Origin: Galbula dea
Lineage: Eukaryota; Chordata; Aves; Piciformes; Galbulidae
Reading direction: 5' to 3'
Length of the DNA: 64,000 bases
NCBI GenBank assembly: GCA_013399015.1
Contig: VWZX01002696.1
Location: 310,001 to 374,000, forward strand
Shown: positions 41,701-51,222 of the stretch, piece by piece
Layout of the letters: every line of letters starts with the position of its first letter
How positions within the stretch are numbered: position 1 is the first letter of the stretch
Notes under the pieces: model-generated
The model's database searches: none
Told to the model about the DNA's origin: nothing
The model's input: only the letters and a program-made list of their open reading frames with translations
Translations under genes and position numbers: made by a program

Positions 41701-43122
41701 TACAGCTCTTCTTAACATATGCAGTATCTTGTCTTGGCATATGTTCTAATGAAAACAAAATCAAAAGTAATCACCCACTAAGGCAATTTCACAGGAGCCC
41801 TCAATAAAAAAAAGAATCTCCAACTATTTCAATGCTGACCCCAGTTTTGAGGTTTACTGTGTCACTGGAGAATAAACATAGTTAATGTAAATAAATTAGT
41901 TTTGCCCTATACATCTGGAATATCTTGTTTTACTTAGAATTGTCTCTTCTCTGTGCAAAACCTCTTTCCTAGTTCTCTACCTAAACTGACTACATCCAGT
42001 ACCTTCTTCTGAATATACAATGTGATTACATAGCTGTGAATGCAGTACCTAGTAAAAAAGTAAAAATATTGCTCTCCAATTGTGTTTGGAATAAATAACT
42101 AACATAACACTTGTATAATGCCTCTGAAAGTCTGGTTAAACAAAACTTCATACCTGCTCTTGTGGCCACTTCTGTCTGTCCTCTGGGGTTCTTGACTTGG
42201 CTTTAAAACCTCGAGGCACATCTCCGCTGTGCTTAGAGGCAGATGGAATATTCAGTGATTTTGGCCTCCCCTCATGCCTGTTAGCACTGTGAACAGCTTC
42301 TCCCTTTGAACAAGTCTCTTTATAGTCATGTGCCATGTTTTCAGTCCCAGTGTGCTCTGGACTCATTTCTGTTGTACTATTAATACTGCTCATGCTCATA
42401 CTCATTTTGATTTCTGCTACAATCTGGTCAATGTCTTCTTCCTGCTCTTCCAGCTCTGCATCCTCTTTTCTAGAATGGTATGGTGATATTGCCTGTGAGT
42501 TTCTGTTAGCCTCTGCTGAGTAATAGTCTGGATAGCCACCTTCACTTTGACAATACTCTATGTTTTCTTCTTGGTCTTGAATCTCCAAAGATGACACTTC
42601 ATCCTCCAAAACCTGAATGCCATTATCTTGACCCTCCTGCCACTCTTGCCTGTCTGCCATCTCATTTTCATCCTGGTGCTGAATTTTACCTTCAGCCCAT
42701 TCTTCTACAGCTTCCTGACATTCATCTGTTTCAACATGGTGTTCCTCATGGGGCACATACTCCTCCCCATTGCAGTCCATTCCTTCCAGGTAACTGTCAT
42801 CCTCTGGACAGTATCTAATGTAGTATGTGATCCCCTCCTCTTCTTCTGGCAAGCCTTCATCATAGTCCTCCTCCTCAGAGGTGTTATTCACATAGTCAGA
42901 GCTGGAGTCACCATCTCCACTATGATCATTGCACTCATGTTCCACAAGTGTAGGACTACCTTGTCTGACAGTTGCTAGTTCTGCCTCCTTTGCTGCATAA
43001 TCTTCAATAGGAAGGTCACTTTCTTCATTTTCAGGCTCCCTGTTGTGAGGTGAAGTAGGGCAAGCTCTTGCTCTGTGATCCAGCATGCTGGCTGTAGTGC
43101 TTTGACATTTCCTGTTTGCCAT
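11659..43122 (-). CDS. APBA2: APBA2 (Mint2 / X11-beta), complete coding sequence in 12 exons
   Basis: Amyloid precursor protein-binding family A member 2, a neuronal adaptor that binds the NPxY region of APP through its PTB domain and Munc18 through its N-terminal half, and links vesicle traffic to synaptic membranes. The twelve spliced exons give 755 residues against 749 in human. Layout: acidic, disordered N-terminus (1-350) with the conserved DGDSSSDYVNNTSEEEDYDE region (70-89) and the DIDQIVAEIKM segment (230-240); PTB domain about 363-574; PDZ1 about 582-662 with loop LGVV (585-588); PDZ2 about 666-748 with loop LGFS (677-680); and a C-terminal tail ending PLYI, which in Mint proteins is known to fold back on PDZ1. 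All introns are GT-AG and all phases match. The N-terminus lacks an obvious CASK-binding region, as expected for Mint2 rather than Mint1. The start is Met at 43122, with G at -3 and G at +4. Confidence 0.96.
11731..13123 (-). other. APBA2 last intron
   Basis: A 1.4-kb intron bounded by gtaagc and cag. It contains an A18 run in transcript sense (plus-strand T run 11920-11937). No repeat family is recognised; short open frames here are chance. Confidence 0.85.
13124..13264 (-). CDS. APBA2: APBA2 exon, residues 686-732 (PDZ2)
   Basis: The acceptor is ctcctggcag and the donor gtaagc. It encodes [40 protein letters not shown] and LSNSVGE, with the GHRIIEING core typical of PDZ2 in Mint proteins. 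Confidence 0.97.
13265..18635 (-). other. APBA2 intron between the two PDZ2 exons
   Basis: A 5.4-kb intron with one CR1 fragment (13873-14100). The rest is unique-looking AT-rich sequence with no supported exon. Confidence 0.85.
13873..14100 (+). mobile_element. CR1 LINE fragment, 3' end
   Basis: It carries the characteristic CR1 run: aggaagaaattcttcac, a stretch resembling gaggcagtggaacaggttac, ggtccagg-like ccaggctggacagggctttg, ttggactagataat, and the terminal attctatgattcta. It is 5'-truncated, as most CR1 copies are. It lies antisense to APBA2. Confidence 0.93.
18636..18755 (-). CDS. APBA2: APBA2 exon, residues 646-685 (PDZ1 end, PDZ2 start)
   Basis: The acceptor is atatcttacag and the donor gtaagt. 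The 120 bases have no separate open frame of note but fit both phases exactly. They encode [20 protein letters not shown] then [20 protein letters not shown], the last strand of PDZ1, the very short interdomain linker and the LGFS loop of PDZ2. Confidence 0.95.
18756..19425 (-). other. APBA2 intron
   Basis: A 0.67-kb intron with no repeat or exon recognised. Confidence 0.85.
19426..19638 (-). CDS. APBA2: APBA2 exon, residues 575-645 (PDZ1)
   Basis: The acceptor is tcatttgcag and the donor gtaccc, a non-optimal donor. It encodes [60 protein letters not shown] and LPLATCQGIIK. This is most of PDZ1, with carboxylate-binding loop LGVV and the GDQIMSING core. Confidence 0.97.
19639..19953 (-). 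other. APBA2 short intron
   Basis: A 315-bp intron between the PTB linker and PDZ1, bounded by gtaaac and cag. Nothing else is seen in it. Confidence 0.85.
19954..20133 (-). CDS. APBA2: APBA2 exon, residues 515-574 (PTB C-terminal helix and linker)
   Basis: The acceptor is ctacattccag and the donor gtaaac. It encodes [20 protein letters not shown], the long C-terminal helix of the PTB domain, followed by the linker [20 protein letters not shown] and [20 protein letters not shown], known in X11 proteins to regulate PTB access. Confidence 0.97.
20134..22623 (-). other. APBA2 intron
   Basis: A 2.5-kb intron in the PTB-coding part with one CR1 fragment at about 22170-22390. No further exon is supported. 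Confidence 0.8.
22170..22390 (+). mobile_element. CR1 LINE fragment encoding part of the ORF2 C-terminus
   Basis: The plus-strand frame reads YLKGGCREASVGLFFLVTSN and NKLPREVVESPSLEIFKKGV, the familiar end of the CR1 ORF2 protein. The copy lacks the terminal 3' repeat and ends about 235 bases before an APBA2 exon. Antisense to APBA2. Confidence 0.92.
22624..22809 (-). CDS. APBA2: APBA2 exon, residues 453-514 (PTB domain)
   Basis: The acceptor is tttgtgtag and the donor gtaagt. It encodes [40 protein letters not shown], then GKKQYKMICHVFESED. It is the peptide-binding half of the PTB domain, nearly invariant against mammals. Confidence 0.97.
22810..25977 (-). other. APBA2 intron
   Basis: A 3.2-kb intron. 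Its main feature is the pyrimidine-rich plus-strand tract at 24420-24720. No exon or CR1 copy is recognised. Confidence 0.8.
24420..24720 (+). repeat. Polypyrimidine-rich tract (about 300 bp)
   Basis: The plus strand is strongly biased to C and T over about 300 bases, with almost no G-rich segments. The APBA2 transcript therefore carries a purine-rich stretch. It is not a simple microsatellite; no unit repeats exactly. Confidence 0.6.
25978..26064 (-). CDS. APBA2: APBA2 exon, residues 424-452 (PTB domain)
   Basis: The acceptor is gtcttttag and the donor gtaagt. The 87 bases in phase 0-0 encode TSEGDSQALTEVDLFISTQR then IKVLNADTQ, central strands of the PTB domain. Confidence 0.95.
26065..27894 (-). 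other. APBA2 intron downstream of the basic microexon
   Basis: A 1.8-kb intron containing one CR1 fragment (26396-26725). No other exon is supported. Confidence 0.8.
26396..26725 (+). mobile_element. CR1 LINE fragment encoding part of ORF2
   Basis: The plus-strand frame reads WRPHLEYCVQFWAPQFKKDR, then RVQHRATKMMKGLEHLPSEE and LGLFSLEKRRLRGDLIYADK, the C-terminal region of CR1 ORF2. The frame stops at 26688-26690 and the 3' end is missing. Antisense to APBA2 and degenerate. Confidence 0.95.
27895..27930 (-). CDS. APBA2: APBA2 36-nt basic microexon, residues 412-423
   Basis: The acceptor is tactcctcag and the donor gtgtgt, weaker than the other donors of the gene. It encodes exactly RMQKAAKIKKKA, six basic residues of twelve, in phase 0-0 within the PTB domain. 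Human APBA2 has two RefSeq isoforms that differ by 12 residues (749 versus 737), so this is the likely cassette exon. That last link is inference. Confidence 0.92.
27931..29202 (-). other. APBA2 intron upstream of the basic microexon
   Basis: A 1.3-kb AT-rich intron, with an A-rich run at about 28148-28160. No repeat family is recognised. Confidence 0.8.
29203..29348 (-). CDS. APBA2: APBA2 exon, residues 363-411 (start of PTB domain)
   Basis: The acceptor is tctcatgtcag and the donor gtaggg. It encodes [20 protein letters not shown] then [20 protein letters not shown], the first strand and helix of the X11 PTB domain, essentially identical to mammals. It ends in phase 0 after AVSRVK. Confidence 0.97.
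31649..31674 (+). repeat. Short A-rich (CAAA)n tract
   Basis: An A run followed by four CAAA units inside an APBA2 intron. Confidence 0.8.
33653..33676. repeat. Perfect inverted repeat, 9-bp arms, 6-nt loop
   Basis: atggtttcc, loop attgtt, ggaaaccat. The arms are exact reverse complements. The right arm is immediately followed by copy 1 of the 38-bp duplication. Confidence 0.9.
33677..33714 (+). repeat. 38-bp direct repeat, copy 1 (ends at the N)
   Basis: It begins tctgtgaatcgaagaatgag and ends agtataac. It is identical to 33851-33888. The next base, 33715, is the only N of the window. Confidence 0.95.
33715..33715. other. Single ambiguous base (N)
   Basis: The only non-ACGT base in the window, lying directly after repeat copy 1. 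It may mark a contig join or a low-quality consensus base. Confidence 0.95.
33851..33888 (+). repeat. 38-bp direct repeat, copy 2
   Basis: Identical to 33677-33714, 174 bases downstream. The sequences flanking the two copies are unrelated. Confidence 0.95.
34489..34525 (-). CDS. APBA2: APBA2 37-nt microexon, residues 351-363
   Basis: The acceptor is cag at 34528-34526 and the donor gtaagt from 34488. It encodes TKKVSSFPSFVD plus one base of a split Val codon. It matches the short stretch just before the PTB domain. It is asymmetric, so skipping it would shift the frame. It is too short for ORF scans and was found by searching for the missing residues between its neighbours. Confidence 0.92.
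34526..35914 (-). other. APBA2 intron
   Basis: A 1.4-kb intron with no repeat family or further exon recognised; a short AT-rich ATTA/ATAA-type stretch lies near 35668-35705. Confidence 0.8.
35915..35995 (-). CDS. APBA2: APBA2 exon, residues 324-350
   Basis: The acceptor is ctttcttacag and the donor gtaggt. The 81 bases in phase 0-0 encode MCNGLEQPRKQQRSDLNGPV then DNNNTPE, matching the linker before the PTB domain of mammalian Mint2. Because it is symmetric, it could be skipped without a frameshift. Confidence 0.93.
35996..42153 (-). other. APBA2 first intron within the coding region
   Basis: A 6.2-kb intron, bounded by gtatga and cag, with one short CR1 3' end (40391-40480). No further exon is supported. 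Confidence 0.8.
40391..40480 (-). mobile_element. CR1 LINE 3' end, short copy
   Basis: The plus strand begins ttcacagaatcacagaatgt, followed by ggagttggaaggggcctc and agtccaacccccctgcca, the reverse complement of the CR1 3' terminus. It is sense-oriented with APBA2. Its sequence is very close to the copies at 50691-50818 and 56001-56092. Confidence 0.93.
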
Positions 43123-43160
43123 AGCCAACTCCTTATACAACGATCATTTCTAAGCAATTA
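42154..43160 (-). CDS. APBA2: APBA2 exon with start codon (residues 1-323)
   Basis: The acceptor (minus strand) is tgtcttccctccag just above 43160 and the donor is gtatga from 42153. The 5' 38 bases are untranslated. Translation starts at 43122-43120 (MANRKCQST), chosen because it aligns with the human start and has a good Kozak context. Frame-open sequence upstream (YKELA) has no ATG. The exon encodes the acidic N-terminal half, including EEEDYDEGLPEEEEGITYYI at 84-102 and CPEDDSYLEGMDCNGEEY at 105-122, both very close to mammalian Mint2. It ends in phase 0 after RTPEDRQKWPQEQ. Confidence 0.96.
43133..43147 (-). promoter_or_regulatory. Minimal upstream ORF before the APBA2 start
   Basis: The 5' untranslated part of the first coding exon contains ATG at 43147-43145 followed by three codons (Ile-Val-Val) and TAA at 43135-43133. 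It ends 10 bases before the main ATG. It is present only in transcripts that use this acceptor, and its effect on translation is inferred. Confidence 0.6.
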
Positions 43161-43760
43161 CTGGAGGGAAGACAGAAAAACACACATTCAGCAAAAGGTC
43201 ATCAGTAGACATCAGTGATGTTAACAGGAAAATAACCTGATAGATTTATTTGGTAAAAAGGATGTTTGTAGATGTTTAAACCAGACTCACATACAGGTAA
43301 CTTTTAAAATGCTCACGTTATGGAACCACGTAATCAAAGTAATAACTTGCACACTGAAGGAAGCAGATAAAAAGAAGGTTCTACATTTATGCTAAATGTA
43401 TTAGTGTACTATTTCTTCTGTCAATTTGACATAGAATTAATCCTGAACCTTGAAATCAGTTTTCAGTTTCTTTTTCTTGCTAGTAAGGGTTCATGCTTTG
43501 ATCACTATGCAGTAAAGAGAAGCTCTTTTCAATTTTCAGCTAAGGCACTTCTTTAATGTGTACTGAAAACATACATTTAGAATCTGACCTGCTCTTACCA
43601 AAAGTAAGGGAAAGTAATTCTATTAACTTGGTGGTCACATAGGGCACTAAAGCATAAGGTACTGCTATTAAAAAAGTCATTTAAAAAAAAAATCATTCAC
43701 TGGTGTATTAGCTCTTACTAGCTGGATACCATTAAGTGTCTCCTTCTGTCAAAACAATAT

Positions 43761-44550
43761 TTTTAGAATAGACTGTTTCCGTTGGAAGGGACCCAAAACC
43801 ATATAGTCCAACTGCCTGATCAATTCAGGGCTGTCTACAAGCATGTTAAGGGCATTGTCCAAATGCCTCTTTAACACTGACAGGTTTGGGGCATTGACCA
43901 CCTCTCTAGGAAGCCTGTTCCAGTGTTTGACCACCCTCTCCATGAATAAATGCTTCCTAATATATGGTCTAAACCTCCACTTCACAAATGTTCCATCAAT
44001 GGACACCAGGGAGGAGAGATGAGCACCTCCTCCCCCTCCTCAGGAAGCTGTAGAGAGCAATGAGGTCATCCTTCAGCCTCCTCTTCTCCAAACTACACAA
44101 ACCCAAAGTCCTTAGCTGCTCCTCACAGGACATTCCTTCTAGCCCTTTCACCAGCTTTGTTGCCCTTCCCTGGACAAATACAAGGACCTTTACATCCCTC
44201 TTAAACTGTGGGGCCCAGAAGTACACAGTGCTACAGGTGAGGCCACGTGGATGCTCAATACAGCCAGATAATCACTTCTTTTGACTGGCTGGTTATACTG
44301 TGTTTGATGCGTCCCAGGATGCCATTTGCCCTCTTGGTTGCCAGGGCACACTGCTGACTTGATTTGAGCCTGCTGTCAACCAGCATCCCCAGATCCCTTT
44401 CTGCAGGGCTGCTCTCCAGCTAGTCCTTTACCAATGTATACTTGTGCCTGGCATTACTCTGCTCTAGACACAGAGCGTGGCATTTTGACTTGTTAAATTT
44501 CATTCCATTAAAAATAGGCCAATGCCCCAATTTACATGTAATCTCCCCAC
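43761..44550 (-). mobile_element. CR1 LINE, longest copy of the window (about 0.8 kb)
   Basis: Read on the minus strand, it encodes CR1 ORF2 C-terminal motifs such as YFWAPQFKRDVKVLVFVQGR, LGLCSLEKRRLKDDLIALYS and, in a different frame, NRLPREVVNAPNLSVLKRHL, followed by a 3' end resembling the CR1 terminus. The frame change near 43996-44006 shows it is inactive. It is 5'-truncated and sense-oriented with APBA2, 0.6 kb upstream of the start exon. Confidence 0.95.
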
Positions 44551-47500
44551 AAGACTGTTTTTCAATCAATCTGATCTATATGCCAGGAAAAAGGCACATT
44601 TACAATAAAAGTTCATTAATTCATCCCACTAAATAAATACTTGTGCTACTTTACCTATTTTTGTCTAAATATTACTGTTCTAAATAAATAAACAGAGATT
44701 GTATTAACTGTATCAAAAATAGTCAAGAAAACTGCTCATTCTAAATAGGCTTGACAACTGCAATCTGCTTTATGTGATCTGGATGGGGGGAAACTGTACT
44801 TTCAGTATATGTTTCTGTGTATTTCACTGTTGTATGCTTATGATAAGCTTGACCTGTGCAGTTACTTAACAGGGGTGAACTGAGCTCAGACATACACTTC
44901 TGGAATGCACCAGACAACTGCATACTTTACTATGTGCACATAACAAAGGTGTGTCAGCCAACCACAAGACCATTTTGATGTAACCAATTTCCCAAGTCTT
45001 ATGTGTGCACAAAGAGCAATAAAAGTAGTGTGGTGCTACAGGATTAGAAGAGCTACAGAGAGACTATTTCCTAGGTATTATGAATTTATCAAAAATATCC
45101 TGTCACTGTAAGCTAAAACCTCATAGATACCCCCACAGAATTTCTGATTATCACAAGGAAAACCTCAAACCTTAGTGTTTGACAAATCCAGCAATCTGAT
45201 GTATCTATAGATAAGTGCAGTGGCACCACATGGTAAATCAAAGCTCTCACTGAAACAGGGATTCTGAATGCTGGGATACAAAGCAGAGATGCATGTTAGT
45301 CACAGGAGGAGACATGAAAGGAACTCAGCTTGTGGAGCTCTTTTTAGTTATTGATACCTTGCAGAACTAGTTTTGGCAGAAAGCTTTGAAGTAAATACAT
45401 CTGAAGTGAAGTTTTAAATGAGAAAACTGGACAAGGCAAAACTTTCCCAGTGTTTAGTTGCACCTTCTCGCTATTAGAAGAACTAGCAGAATTACATGAC
45501 TTCCTCAATATTTGTATGGCTGCTATGATCCCTTTAATAAACTAGCTATCAATTCTTTCTTTGCAGTCTGTTACAAGAAACTCAGAACACCAAGCTACCT
45601 GTCCACAGGTGTTGTCTCCAACATACTTAGCTCTACTTACTGGAAACTAAGGGTGACTCTATACCATGATTGCAGTATAAACAAAACTTATTTTTGACTG
45701 GATTAAATTAGTAATCTAGTCACAACACTGCAGTGTTCTGCACAGCCTGCAAAAAACTGCCCACAACAAGATAAATTGCTTGTATGACTAGATCAGGAAC
45801 AGGTAGGCGCACTATACAAGTATGTCTAAAACAGTTTATGACAGTGTTACAAAAGAAGGCACTTTTGAATGGCAATACAAGAAAGAACTACAGATACCTC
45901 ATCTGTCATAACTGAAAGTTATTTCCTGTCAAGAGCAGAACAAATAAATGTCTCTTAGAGAAAGAACTGTTCTCATCTGCAGTGGCCTCAGTCTACTAGT
46001 CATTGGAAATGTTATCCATATTAAGTAATATATAAAAAGACCTACAGTGCAGTAGAGCCTGCACACAATATCACTACAGTTTAGCAGAAGATAAGCACAA
46101 AGCATGTAACACAAGCTCAGTCGGAATCTCATGAGACAGGTTTACCTGAAGCATATGGAGATGACAATCCTTTTTTTAGCCAGACAGCGTAAGTTTTTCC
46201 ACCCACATCTAAGAATCTTCATTTCATATCCTGGCCCTGAAATTGCTTTAAGTGGAATCACTGCAGTGACACTTCTATAAATTCCAGTAGTTGGGTGTTC
46301 AAAAATGTTACTTACCTCCCAGAAAATCTGCTGCAAGCTAGATGTTGTAGAACACTGCACATCACAGGAAGCCATTCATACATACTCTGAAAGCCAAAAG
46401 CCAGTAGCTAGACAGGCCACAAGGGAGGGGTCGCTGATGGATGGCTGAGGCATGGCAGCTGTAACAGCTGTGGGGTAACAGCCAAGTGAGGAGATCTGAG
46501 GGCTCTAAGAAAATGGTTTTCAGCTGGGCAGTATGAATGATAGCAACTGCAGTTCTCCCCTAATGGTGCTACGTGGAAGCGCAGCAACGCGTTATGGGAG
46601 GGAGTGTGAAGGAAGAACTTCATATACATAGTGGACAACAGGAAACTTTTTAGAAGATACATGATAATAGAGAAAGGAATTCCTCTCAAGGATGTCTAAG
46701 ACTGTCATACTAAAATGACAGAGGAAACTGTTTTTCAGTTAATCCAGTCTGAGGCCATGACTGAAGACAGTGCTTTACACCTGTGTGCTGAACCTGAGGC
46801 ACCTGTTCCCAATTAAGGTAAAATAGCCTGATTTTTCAGTAAGAGGCAAGGCTGACCTTAATGCTGTGGAAAGTGAAGTTGGGAAGCACAATTATGGTTC
46901 CAGTTGACCTCCTTACTTTTGCTATCTTCTCAGTCAAGCACTACTTTTTAGGAAAGCAAATATTATCAGATTAAAATAAAGGCAGAATTTATTATTCTCA
47001 GCCTCTGAATTGTAGACTAAATGTGCACTGATCATACCATCTTCAACTATGAAATGTAGCTTCTACAACTGTACAGGCACATTTGAATTACTAAACAATT
47101 TTCAAACAAGTCTGAGAACTAGTATTTATGCAGCTGCACATTTCTTTCAAGGAAATAAACAGCTGTATTTTAACTGAAATATTAGAACAGCTCTTCCTCT
47201 CAGGCTTTCTAGAAAAATACTTCAGTCTTGCATTAGGTTTAGCATAACCTGAATCTTTTAAAAACTAAAATCATTTTGGGCTTTTTCTAAGTTTTCTCAT
47301 GTCACACAGCAAGGTGCTGGTTCCTGATGTCCACAGGTACAAACTCTTCTGTCTTGTTACCCACAGAGATGTTAGTTTATCTGTGCGGATGACAATCAAC
47401 TGAACCCAGTGTATTCAGATTTTAAAGAACAAAACCAGAACGTGGGGGTTTTTGAGAAATACAATAGATTTTACCAGGCATTCTGCTATTCAGTCTACTG

Positions 47501-50467
47501 CATAAAAGCCTTCCAAGTCACTTACTGCAGGGATTAATACTTCTCATTTTCTCAAGAAACCCATGGTGTTTAATGGTTACATAGCCAATATTCAGCTATC
47601 AGTTACTACAAATGCTCTTAAATTGGAAAAACAACTAGATTTCTGTCTAACACTACTCCAATGACCTCTGAAATGAAGAGAGGAATAATGATTTACTGGA
47701 TCCAGAGGCACTTTATGAATAAAGGCTTCAATTGAGTCAACAGGCCACTTCCTTTGCTTGGTCTAAGTCTCTCCTACTTCTGACAGCTGATTTCTTGATA
47801 CTGGAAAGTTAGATGAAACTTCTGTATCACTCCAAATGCATTTTTTTCAACTTCTGACTGGAGGATGTGTTCCTGAGAACACAGGGGTTCAGTGCTCTTT
47901 GCTTCCTCACTCTCCTCAGAATTCAGTAATTTTACCTTGCTGAGACAAGCAAATGCTGATTTGTGTTGTACAGCATACCACTAAAGCTCCAAGTGTTGTC
48001 AAGATCAGTGATTAAAGGGCCAAGCTACACAGGGTTCTCAATAAAAATGTTTTGCTTTCAGTAATGGTCTTGCTTCATTTTTAAGTTTCCCTGCCTCAGC
48101 TCAACGTTTAGAGGAAAAGGAAATCAATCTTCAGAAAACATGCTGCCTTTCTAAGTGGCAGTAAAAAGGAGTATGAATAGGGGAACCAATTTCTTCTGCT
48201 TCTAGAAACAGGACTACTGTCTTACAGCTGCAATTTATTCTAATCAGTGTTCATTAGAGTCATTAGTTTTCTCCTGAATTCTTTGCACCTAATCCCAGAC
48301 AGCTGTGAAGAGGGTTTATGGAATTTAACACTTCTACATCTTTTCACCTGTGTAGAAAGATACCTTCACTACTTCCTTCCCATGGAGAAAGATCAATTAA
48401 ATTAGTATTAAAAATAGGAAACAGTACACAACTGTAAACATGGTGACAAAGTGAAACACCCAGTATAATATCCCTGGCTCTGTTTAAAGAACCACTTTAC
48501 AGATGTATTTGATTCACAAGCTGAAGAGCATTCTAGCAGGAGCAAAACAAGCCCTCTGACAGTTTTTCATTTAACTCGCATAGTGAGCTGAGAAGGTTGT
48601 GGATTTTGGGGGTACTGATAGCTGCTTCTGGCAACAAATTTACTACAGCATGCTTATCTATAGCCAAATGATCTTTTAAGCCCTGCTTTTGCAACCTATA
48701 GGTGAAACTCTGAGTTTCACTGGCTTCAATTTTATACACTCACTTTATTTTGCAAGGCCTCTCTCCTGTGCTTACTCCCCCCCAGGCTCCTTTCTTCATC
48801 TACTTCAGTCTACTTTCCCCCACACTTCAAATATCTGTACTCTTTGTCAGTTTTGACAAAACTCCCACATAAGTTCTGCTTCCCTGAAATCATTCAATAC
48901 CTCCAAATTTCCCCAAACATCCAGTATTAAAATTGTTCTAAAAAAATGTAACTCTGTGCCCTTTAGAAGTCATCTTTAGATGTAAGTGGAACATAAGCAT
49001 TGCAACACAATTTATCGTCATGCTATATTATAGCACAGATGGCCTACAGGCTTGCTTCTCTGCTGCTGAGCTGTGTTTAAAATGTACTGTTGACTTCAAG
49101 CTCTTCCATATGTTAGCCCTGTACATTCATAATCAATAAGTGCTGTAAAAAATAAATCATCTAACCCTTTCGATTCAGACATATGTTTAGAACTGCTATG
49201 TTTATCAAAGTATTCCGGGTAACTGTAACTGAGGTAATAGCATTTTTCAACAATACTGTGTCATAAAATTAATGATTGCAGGACTTTACACTAATTATAT
49301 CAGTCTCTTTTCCAATAACCAAATACCTTAAAGTGGAAAAAAAAAATCTAACTTCAGGTTCTTCAAAACTATTTTAATATCAAGCTAATAGCATTTCTCA
49401 GTAGGCTTTCATTACAGAAGACTTAATAGGTTCCCATCTGCTAAGTCAACTAAGATAAATTATGACTGACCCTAAACAATATCTCTGTATGAAGGAAAGG
49501 CAGAATGGTACATAGCAAAGGAGGACTCCACACATAGTGTGAGCCTGTGTAACACTGATCTTCTGGGATCTGGATATGGAAACAATCAGACTGTCATACA
49601 ATCAAAACTACCACAATGCAATTACATTAGGGTCATGTTCTGCTGTTCTGAGCAGCATCTCAGTGCGTCTCTGACTAAGGCTGGCACAGTCTGACACTAA
49701 TTATTAGCTAGGCCTGTTAAAAGTGTCTAGCCCTTCTCTCTAAAGCATCTGAATTTTAACCAAAAAACCTATACAAAACCAAAGCCTGTTATTTCAGGGA
49801 GTGGAAAGACTTGGACAGAGATTTCAGTTCTTTATTAGGACAAAAGCAGAACTGATACTTTCACGTCCTAGATGTTAGGTCTGCATGTGCAGTAACTACA
49901 CACAAGTATTGCCAAATTAATGCATGTCTTTTGCTCAATGTATGCTGAGCACGTCCAGCAGATTCCAAAATACCTGTTTCTCCAGGATTTTTGTGGCCAC
50001 AGATGATTCAAGGGTGCTGTTTCAACTTGCAAGTCTTAGAGATGGCCAGTTTCCTCAGCCCCCCCAAAAAAACAGCTTTCTGGAGGGGAAAAAAAAGACA
50101 TTACCAAAGACATCTGAGGAATCTAGACATGTGTCAGTGCTAAGCTCTAACTCCTGTGACTTGATGTCCACTTGGAGTTGGTTTGTTGTTTATAAAACAA
50201 CAAAATGGCTCCATTCACCTATGTGTGGAAATATACCATAAAGAATGCTTTCAAGTAAGGTGTTGCCTAGGAACAAAAATTGTAATTTTTTAGAAGCTTA
50301 CATCTGATTTTTCTACTGTAAAATCTGATATCGAAAACTGGACTGAGGTCTAGCATTTGTTTGTGTACAACTACACTCTCAGTACCAAAAGCCTTTTTTA
50401 TCAGTTCCCAGATTCCCATCTGCCTCCTGGGCAGATGTAAGGCTAGGGCTCCTTCAAGTCCAAAGGA

Positions 50468-50513
50468 CAGATGAACTTTAAGGTCCCTTCCAACCTGAGC
50501 CATTCTATGATAC
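50468..50513 (+). mobile_element. CR1 LINE 3' tip
   Basis: It carries actttaaggtcccttccaac and ccattctatgata, the CR1 terminal sequence. Only the very end is recognisable. Confidence 0.8.
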
Positions 50514-50690
50514 TTTACACCACTTGAATAGACAATCCAGAAAACCACCAAACACATCTTCTGAAAAGAAGAGATGCTCTATGTCCCCCAGTGTCTCTAG
50601 GTCATACAGTAACCACTGTGAGTTTGGTAGCTAAGCTGCAAAGGGTAAGTTAAGTGCTGAGAGCAGCCAGGGTTCATACAGCACTGACCA

Positions 50691-50818
50691 TGATATTCAA
50701 AACCCATCTGGACACGGTTCTGTGTGACCTGGTCTAGGGAACCTTGCTGTGGCAGGGGGGTTGGACTAGATGATCTTTTGAGCTCCCTTCCAACTCCTAA
50801 CATTCTGTGATTCTGTGA
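50691..50818 (+). mobile_element. CR1 LINE 3' end
   Basis: It has catctggacacggttctgtg, ggggttggactagatgatct and the terminal cattctgtgattctgtga. Its end is nearly identical to the reverse complement of 40391-40480, so both belong to the same CR1 subfamily. Confidence 0.93.
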
Positions 50819-51222
50819 CCATGTGCCCAGATTCACACAATCTCTTGTTTTCAGTAAGGACAAAAATAAAGAGGAAGGAACAAATTAAAAATATCAACAA
50901 AAGTTCTTCAAATTTGGCCACTGTAGTAGCAACAGACAGGTTCCAGATTTGTGATCTTCTCTTAACATTAACTCCTCACCCTCACACAGTGTACATACAC
51001 TTTATAATTGCATGATTGCAAATTATTTATAATTTTATGATTACATATTGTTTATACCACCTGCCTTCTGCTTTGCTGAAAGCATGGCTAGGATAGTCTG
51101 GGAGAAAAAAAAAACAGCTAAAGGCAACCATAAATTTGGGGCTATTTAGTGTTTCAGAGCTTCAATTTATCATCTAAATGTTATTTTAATGTGCTCAACA
51201 TTACCAAAATATAGAATTAAGT

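Noticed and set aside
43123..43140. N-terminal extension of APBA2 by YKELA
   Set aside because: The frame is open upstream but has no ATG there; the first codon would be TTG. The Met at 43122 aligns with the known start and has a good context.
46142..46689. Minus-strand open frames considered as a possible 5' exon of APBA2
   Set aside because: No family resemblance, no CpG-rich or promoter-like context, and non-coding first exons cannot be identified without transcripts.
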